Part shown: positions 59,190 through 64,000 of the stretch, piece by piece
How the letters are laid out: every line of letters begins with the position of its first letter
How positions within the stretch are numbered: the stretch's first letter is position 1
DNA from: EX4572-165 sp002254885
GTDB lineage: Archaea > Thermoplasmatota > E2 > DHVEG-1
Assembly: GCA_029939595.1 (NCBI GenBank)
Contig: JAOZSQ010000003.1
Location: 1-64,000, forward strand
Direction of reading: 5' to 3'
Length of the DNA: 64,000 bases
Notes under the pieces: generated by a model
The model's database searches: none
What the model was told of the DNA's origin: nothing
The model's input: the letters and a program-made list of their open reading frames with translations, nothing else
Made by a program: the position numbers and the translations under genes

Positions 59190-61454
59190 ATGAGTAACTC
59201 TAAAACTGATAATAAAATACTTGGGCATGCAAGATTTGAGGATGGAAAACTTATTTTACCATCAAAAGAAGATGATGAAGCAATAAAAAGAATCAAGGAT
59301 GCAGAAGGAAATGACTTGGATTATTTATTTGTCCTTAAAGGATTAAGGGAAATACCTTTTGGAGTTGGAAAGAAATTATTAATGGATTTCTTAATGGGAA
59401 ATAAAGAAAACAAGTCCATTGTTAATAACAGGCTTCATTATCTGAGAAATTTTGGAAGTATGGCCTATACAAAAGACGAATTGATGGCTTTGATAAATAA
59501 CCTCATTCAAAACGATATGATTAAATTTAAAGAAATAAATGCAAATAGACATTGGAAGGTAATGGAGCTAAGTTCAAAAGGAAAGAAAGAACTAGAGGCC
59601 CCTTCCCTTTATAAACGAAAATTGGCATTTAACTTCAAAGATGCTAAAACAGAAATCACAACAGAAGAAAAAAATTTATTTAAGAAATTTGATGATTTTC
59701 TTTCTATATACAATGATGAGCAAAAGAAAGCAATAATCAGCTCAAATAAACATATTTTATGTATTGCAGGAGCAGGTTCCGGAAAGACTACAGTTCTAAC
59801 TAAAAGAATCGAGTTTTTAATAAAACATCGTTTGGTAGATTCAAAAAAAATACTTGCTATAACGTTTACTCGAAAGGCTAGAACTGAGATGAAAAACAAA
59901 CTCTCAAATGCAGGTCTTAAAGACGCTGTTATGGTTGAAACATTTAACTCGTTTTGTGAAAAACTCCTAAGGCAATTTACATTTTTGATATATGATAAAC
60001 CAGTGAGGGTCGTTAGTTTTAGAGATAAAATTATAATGGTTAAAAAAGCTCTTTCAAAAATAAATATGAATATGGAACAAGCTATCAATATTTATTTTAC
60101 TGAATCTCAGAAAAGCGGAAAAACCGAAGAACAACTAGTTAATATTTTTAGAAATGACTGTTTTTTCATTAGGGATTATTTTAAATTCAAACATAAAGCA
60201 ATTGAAGAAGCATCCTTTGAATATGGTGGAGAGGGTAATAAAAAAAGTGTACAACTTGTAATTTCAGTTTGCCGATACATTGATGCATATATGAAACGAT
60301 ATGGTTTACGAGATTTCGCAGATCAACTTATTGATACTCTTTCCCTTTTTGAAAAATATCCCGAAGTTATTCCAAGATTTGACCATGTTCTTATTGATGA
60401 ATATCAAGATGTAAATTCAACACAAATCCATCTTATTGATCTTCTCAACTCAAAAAGTTTGTTCTGTGTTGGAGATCCAAGACAATCGATTTATGGATGG
60501 AGAGGATCAGACATCCGCTATATATTAAATTTTGAGGATAAGTACCCTGAATGCGATATAATCATGCTTTCAAAAAATTACAGATCCTCAGAAAGCATCG
60601 TTGAGCTAATAAATACATCAATAAAACATATGGGACTTTCAGATCTAGAATCAGTCTTGCAAGAAAAAAAAGATATTCATCTAAAAAAATGTTCATCAGA
60701 GGAAGATGAATTCAAGTATGTTATTCAAAAAATAATATATTCAGATATTCCTAGAAATGAAATCTTCGTACTAGCTCGAACAAATAAGCAGTTAAATAAA
60801 ATCTCACAAGCAATGAATGCAAAAAGGATAAAACACGTGGTTCGAAGTGATGAGGTACGAAGAATTGTACATGCACAAAAAAATAGTGTAACTCTTGCAA
60901 CCATTCATGCAATAAAAGGTATGGAAGCAGAGATGGTTTTTGTAATTGGATGTAACAGTATTAATTTTCCATGTAAGGGAAGTGAGCATCCAGTAATTGC
61001 GATGGTGAAAATTGAGGAATATGATAAAGAAGAAGAGGAAAGAAGGATTTTTTATGTAGCTATGAGTCGAGCTAAAAAAAGTCTTTATTTAACACATTCA
61101 GGAAAAAATCCGACTTATTTTATATCTGGCAAAATGAAAAAAATATTTGAAAATAAAGAAGTTAAAACAAAGAAAAATTTGAAAATTGAGAGCAATTCAA
61201 ATTTTATTAGTAATCAATTCTCTGATACAATAAATAAGCTTAAAGAATGGAGAAGTCAACTCAGTAAAGAATTAAACATTCCTGCTTTTGTAATTATGAC
61301 TGACCGCTCTTTAAATGATGTTGCAGAAAAAATGCCAAAGGACAGCGAGGAGCTGGAAAAAATCTATGGTTTTGGGCCATTTAAAAGCTCAAAATATGGG
61401 GAAGACATCTTAAAAATTGTTAATTTAAAAGATGAAAATATAAAAAATTTGTAA
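59190..61454 (+). CDS. UvrD/Rep-like helicase with N-terminal RQC-like and C-terminal HRDC domains
   Basis: 754 residues. SF1 motor: Walker A AGAGSGKTT near 193, motif Ia ITFTRKARTEM, Walker B VLIDEYQDVNS near 400, GDPRQSIYGWRGS, and the VTLATIHAIKGMEAEMVFVIGC/YVAMSRAKKSL motifs of UvrD, PcrA and Rep. Before it, residues 45-130 resemble the winged-helix RQC domain of RecQ (REIPFGVGKKLLMDFLMGNKENKSI..., WKVMELSSKGKKELE). After it, residues 675-745 resemble an HRDC domain (LKEWRSQLSKELNIPAFVIMTDRSLNDVAEKMPK). RecQ-type DNA-binding domains on a UvrD motor are unusual. A role in repair or restart of forks is likely; 3'-5' polarity is expected from the family. Confidence 0.88.
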   Translation: MSNSKTDNKILGHARFEDGKLILPSKEDDEAIKRIKDAEGNDLDYLFVLKGLREIPFGVGKKLLMDFLMGNKENKSIVNNRLHYLRNFGSMAYTKDELMALINNLIQNDMIKFKEINANRHWKVMELSSKGKKELEAPSLYKRKLAFNFKDAKTEITTEEKNLFKKFDDFLSIYNDEQKKAIISSNKHILCIAGAGSGKTTVLTKRIEFLIKHRLVDSKKILAITFTRKARTEMKNKLSNAGLKDAVMVETFNSFCEKLLRQFTFLIYDKPVRVVSFRDKIIMVKKALSKINMNMEQAINIYFTESQKSGKTEEQLVNIFRNDCFFIRDYFKFKHKAIEEASFEYGGEGNKKSVQLVISVCRYIDAYMKRYGLRDFADQLIDTLSLFEKYPEVIPRFDHVLIDEYQDVNSTQIHLIDLLNSKSLFCVGDPRQSIYGWRGSDIRYILNFEDKYPECDIIMLSKNYRSSESIVELINTSIKHMGLSDLESVLQEKKDIHLKKCSSEEDEFKYVIQKIIYSDIPRNEIFVLARTNKQLNKISQAMNAKRIKHVVRSDEVRRIVHAQKNSVTLATIHAIKGMEAEMVFVIGCNSINFPCKGSEHPVIAMVKIEEYDKEEEERRIFYVAMSRAKKSLYLTHSGKNPTYFISGKMKKIFENKEVKTKKNLKIESNSNFISNQFSDTINKLKEWRSQLSKELNIPAFVIMTDRSLNDVAEKMPKDSEELEKIYGFGPFKSSKYGEDILKIVNLKDENIKNL

Positions 61455-61515
61455 GTTATTTTACAGCATAAACTGGCCATAAAACAACAAGGTTAATTTT
61501 TGTCCATTGTCGAAA

Positions 61516-62322
61516 TTAAATTTTGAAATGAAGACTTATTATTTTTTCAAAAAGAACTTCGATAAAGTCGATTGATAGCAATCTGGTTAAGAAAGGATAT
61601 TGTATTTCTTTTGATTTTTTTACCTGAATGGATATTTCTTCTGATCGGATATTATCTTCTTTTTCGGCGTAAACTTGATATGATCCCTCTTCTGAAATTG
61701 TTATGGTAACAGATCCATCTACATCTGTTAGATATGTCTCTTCATTTAGATATACAATAGCGTTTTCAACTGTTTCATCTAGTTCATTTGTTATTTGTAT
61801 GGTTATTTCTTCATTCTTTTTTATCTCTGTTTTGTCTATTGATATTTTTAATGTGTGTACATACCAGTTTTCTAAGTAGCCCCATAAGATTTCGTTATCC
61901 TCTTCTGTTAGTTTGTAATTACCTGCCCCTATCATTGGGATGGAGTAATCAATGAGATAATGCCACCAATCTGAATCACTTTCAATAGTATCAATAAGAA
62001 ACGCTTCCCATTCAGGATAATATGTTAATGAATACGAAAATTCTCCTTGTATTGATGCTTCATTGAGGGCACCTAAGGGATTTGGAAAATCTAAGATATA
62101 TTCTTCTATTTCACCTGTGTCTTTATTTTTTGCAATTATTGTTGTGTCACTTATTGTAACTACTCCATCAAAAATGGTTTCTTCTTTTCCTTCTATTCTT
62201 ATTCGCCCGGTCCATTCGTCTGAACATAAATGTTCTTCTGTTGCTAGTGGAATTGTACTTGTTAAAATATTTATAACACTTAAGGCTGTTAATATTAGCA
62301 TTATTGATTTTGTTATTTTCAT
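61516..62322 (-). CDS. Exported DUF4430 (transcobalamin-like) protein
   Basis: 268 residues from the ATG at 62322; the open frame from 62373 has 17 more residues but GGAG lies about 10 nt upstream of 62322 and a signal peptide (KITKSIMLILTALSVINIL) begins there. Residues about 40-150 match the DUF4430 ubiquitin-like beta fold: VTISDTTIIAKN, LDFPNPLGALNEAS, WWHYLIDY and the YKL..ED.EILWGY end. Residues 160-240 form an Ig/CarboxypepD-reg-like beta domain. DUF4430 is the C-terminal domain of intrinsic factor and transcobalamin, where it caps cobalamin on an alpha-helical toroid. The helical part is encoded in the divergent gene at 62999, which supports a ligand-binding pair. Confidence 0.85.
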   Translation of the reverse strand: MKITKSIMLILTALSVINILTSTIPLATEEHLCSDEWTGRIRIEGKEETIFDGVVTISDTTIIAKNKDTGEIEEYILDFPNPLGALNEASIQGEFSYSLTYYPEWEAFLIDTIESDSDWWHYLIDYSIPMIGAGNYKLTEEDNEILWGYLENWYVHTLKISIDKTEIKKNEEITIQITNELDETVENAIVYLNEETYLTDVDGSVTITISEEGSYQVYAEKEDNIRSEEISIQVKKSKEIQYPFLTRLLSIDFIEVLFEKIISLHFKI

Positions 62323-62415
62323 ATGTGTTGTCTCCAAGAAAACATATGCAATTAACCCTTTTAAACAATGCATTTTTAATAACAGTTATTACCCATTTTG
62401 GTAACATAAAAAGAA

Positions 62416-62940
62416 TCAGTCAGCATTAGATTCTTTCTTGATTTTAACTCTAATTTTTCTACGTCTAATAGGTATGATTTTATCTAATTCTAATAAAACA
62501 TCTTTATGGGGCTTATATTCATCTATGGGCACGTTGGGTCTTTTTCCATCAACTTCATAAAGATAGTGGCCTTGTTCATGATCAACTTCTGTGATAAAGT
62601 TATTCTTTCCAATTTTTTTTATTCGTATAGCTGGCATCTGTTTTAATGCATCAAAAAGACTTTCGTCCTTGGAAATATTCACGATTTCTTCTTCGATAAA
62701 TGGGTCAAACAATCTTTTAAAACCATCAATGTTTGCTGATAAAATATGTACATTTCCAAAAACCTTTTTATTTATCAAACCCACATCTTCTAGAATCTTA
62801 ACATGTCTAGAAGTAACTGGAACAGAAATCCCAAGTTTTTTTGCTAATCCTGAAACATGTAATTCTTCTTCTAATAAAAATTTTATAATGGAGACTCGAG
62901 TTTGGCTGCTTAATGCTTTGAATATAGATTTATTGCTCAT
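62416..62940 (-). CDS. ArsR-like regulator with C-terminal DUF4430-like domain
   Basis: 174 residues from the ATG at 62940; the open frame has five more at 62955. N-terminal winged helix: FKALSSQTRVSIIKFLLEEELHVSGLAKKLGISVPVTSRHVKILEDVGLI. The C-terminal part (about 120-160) with HYLYEVDGKRPNVPIDEYKPHKDVLLELDKI looks like a DUF4430-type ubiquitin fold, which is odd in a cytoplasmic regulator. It could bind the same ligand that the exported pair binds, giving feedback; inference. It shares an intergenic TATA-containing region of 58 nt with the divergent toroid gene. Confidence 0.82.
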   Translation of the reverse strand: MSNKSIFKALSSQTRVSIIKFLLEEELHVSGLAKKLGISVPVTSRHVKILEDVGLINKKVFGNVHILSANIDGFKRLFDPFIEEEIVNISKDESLFDALKQMPAIRIKKIGKNNFITEVDHEQGHYLYEVDGKRPNVPIDEYKPHKDVLLELDKIIPIRRRKIRVKIKKESNAD

Positions 62941-62971
62941 TTTGATAACAAACATTATCCAAGTTGTAATC

Positions 62972-62979
62972 TTTAAATA
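62972..62979. promoter_or_regulatory. Shared TATA element of a divergent promoter
   Basis: TTTAAATA is nearly self-complementary and lies 20-27 nt before the ATG at 62999 on the plus strand and about 35 nt before the regulator ATG at 62940 on the minus strand. It could serve both directions. Confidence 0.5.
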
Positions 62980-62998
62980 TTATGGTGCATCTGGCTGA

Positions 62999-64000
62999 AT
63001 GTCGAAAAATATGAGAAAGAACTATAAAAAGATCACATACAATTTTTTTATCATTTTCATATTCCTAACAAGTTCAATTTTTACAGTAGTTTCACAAGAT
63101 TCAACTAACACTTATCCATGTAAGTCATCTGATGAAATTATTCAAAACGCATCAGAATTTCTTTACAGCAAACAAAATTTTGAAGGCAGCATTGTAGGAA
63201 TATCAACTTCTGCATGGGCTGCAATAGCTCTTTCATCAATTGATAATGATACGGTTCAATTTCAACGATTAAAACAATATCTAATTGACATAACTTTAGA
63301 TCTAGATCAACAAAAAGCAACAGAATGGGAACGTCATACATTAGCTTTAATGGCGTGTGATTTGGATCCACGGAACGTAAATGGGATAAATCTCACAGAA
63401 AAACTATATAGTTTTTTTGATGGAATACAAATGGGCGATGAAAACAATATTTTTGATGATGTTTTTGGAATTTTAGCACTCATTTCAACGGGTATGGAAA
63501 AGAACTCACAAATAATTATACAATTAAAAAAACACGTAAGCTCAAAACAGCAATCCGATGGGGGTTGGGGTGATGTTGATTCAACTGCAGGAGCAATTAT
63601 GGCATTAATTTCAGCAGGTGAATTAAACACCTCTGAAATAATCAATGAGGCATTATTGTTCCTAAAATCAAAACAGGATAATTCAGGGAGTTTTATAGCA
63701 TATGGTTCAGCAAATATCGCGTCAACCTCGTGGGCTATTAACGCCCTTATTGCGACTGGAGAAAACCCACTTTCAGATGAATGGAAAAATGAAAACAACA
63801 CATCAATTGATTTCATTCTTTCATTGCAACAAGAAGACGGATCATTTAATTATTCAAAAACCCAACAAATGAACTCCGAATGGATGACATCTTATGCAAT
63901 AATGGCATTACTTGGAAAAACATACCCAACAACTATATTCAAGAAAGATAACAACGAACAAGATGACAGTCCGCCAGATCCAGAGGATGAAAAAGATAAT
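62999..64000 (+). CDS. Exported alpha/alpha-toroid protein (prenyltransferase/squalene-cyclase-like repeats), cut by window end
   Basis: 334 codons are open to the window end. Signal peptide: MRKNYKK, then YNFFIIFIFLTSSIFTVVS, to about residue 32. Repeats with QQSDGGWGDVDSTAGAIMALI and QQEDGSFNYSKTQQMNSEWMTSYAIMAL show the alpha6/alpha6 barrel of terpenoid cyclases, prenyltransferases and transcobalamin-type proteins. The catalytic DxDD of squalene cyclases is not seen, favouring ligand binding. The tail begins a low-complexity acidic Asp/Pro linker (DDSPPDPEDE), as in the protein at the window start, so a further domain is expected beyond the edge. With the neighbouring DUF4430 protein it may be a two-part transcobalamin-like receptor; inference. 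Confidence 0.85.
   Translation, partial: MSKNMRKNYKKITYNFFIIFIFLTSSIFTVVSQDSTNTYPCKSSDEIIQNASEFLYSKQNFEGSIVGISTSAWAAIALSSIDNDTVQFQRLKQYLIDITLDLDQQKATEWERHTLALMACDLDPRNVNGINLTEKLYSFFDGIQMGDENNIFDDVFGILALISTGMEKNSQIIIQLKKHVSSKQQSDGGWGDVDSTAGAIMALISAGELNTSEIINEALLFLKSKQDNSGSFIAYGSANIASTSWAINALIATGENPLSDEWKNENNTSIDFILSLQQEDGSFNYSKTQQMNSEWMTSYAIMALLGKTYPTTIFKKDNNEQDDSPPDPEDEKDN

Noticed and set aside
63334..63816. 160-residue minus-strand ORF near the window end
   Set aside because: It is antisense to the exported toroid protein, which has a signal peptide and clear repeats.
1..64000. CRISPR arrays, insertion sequences, integrases, rRNA genes
   Set aside because: No regularly spaced repeats, transposase or recombinase motifs, or rRNA-like stretches were found.

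Overview
The window comes from an AT-rich archaeal genome, probably a draft or metagenome assembly, since two runs of exactly 100 N (30963-31062 and 47632-47731) mark scaffold joins. Archaeal signature genes are spread along it: Orc1/Cdc6, Alba, NMD3, CDC48/VAT, geranylgeranyl reductase, pyruvoyl arginine decarboxylase, archaeal RNase J, DUF99 and a JAMM protease. Many genes have a TATA element about 25-30 nt before the ATG and no leader; others have a GGTGA/GAGG Shine-Dalgarno (SD) site. A secreted gingipain-like C25 peptidase, amino-acid transporters, three glutamate/glutamine enzymes, indolepyruvate:ferredoxin oxidoreductase and a flavin/FeS electron-bifurcation module suggest an anaerobic protein- or amino-acid-using heterotroph. 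This fits Thermoplasmatota of the Marine Benthic Group D / Thermoprofundales type, but that placement is inference.

Layout. 1-7 kb: an exported acidic protein (cut by the window edge), a tandem winged-helix protein, DUF99, then a ferredoxin / geranylgeranyl reductase / NAD kinase / JAMM run, two membrane proteins and arginine decarboxylase. 7-12.7 kb: PEP synthase, two small conserved proteins, a TctA-like permease with an exported OB-fold protein. 12.9-18.2 kb: CDC48, PRC-barrel protein, a probable replication origin with inverted ORB elements, Orc1/Cdc6, and a regulator pair. 18.3-31 kb: nitrogen block with glnA, two glutamate dehydrogenases of different families, a double-HTH regulator between them, and two giant dikinase-like ATP-grasp proteins (one with receiver domains, one with GAF and nucleotidyltransferase domains) facing a metallophosphoesterase. 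31-35.5 kb: a three-gene NuoE/NuoF/NuoG-GltD module like the Sporomusa-type transhydrogenase. 35.5-43 kb: CTP synthase, Alba, small proteins, an amino-acid permease fused to a PTS EIIA-like domain, two tiny zinc ribbons and the gingipain. 43-54.4 kb: iorAB, DMT exporter, NMD3, RNase J, a probably frameshifted membrane/zinc-ribbon gene, truA, an ABC exporter, and a MetPS sodium symporter whose 45-residue small subunit is easy to miss. 54.7-57.8 kb: tRNA-Leu(CAA), then an Hsp20 and CBS-HPF stress island that ends at a degenerate copy of the tRNA 3' end. 57.8-64 kb: a split ArsP-like permease with an FeS domain, a UvrD helicase carrying RecQ-like accessory domains, and a transcobalamin-like pair (DUF4430 protein and an exported alpha/alpha-toroid protein cut by the window end) around a shared regulator promoter.

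Functional links. Amino acids imported by the APC and MetPS transporters, or released by the peptidase, can be deaminated by the glutamate dehydrogenases and oxidised by IorAB. Reduced ferredoxin and NAD(P)H can be balanced by the bifurcating module, and PEP synthase returns carbon to gluconeogenesis. The best candidate for an undescribed system is the dikinase-like pair at 23.9-30 kb, placed directly behind a glutamate dehydrogenase. Two genes (orc1/cdc6 and metP) have conserved N-terminal sequence upstream of their first ATG, implying unusual starts or assembly indels.
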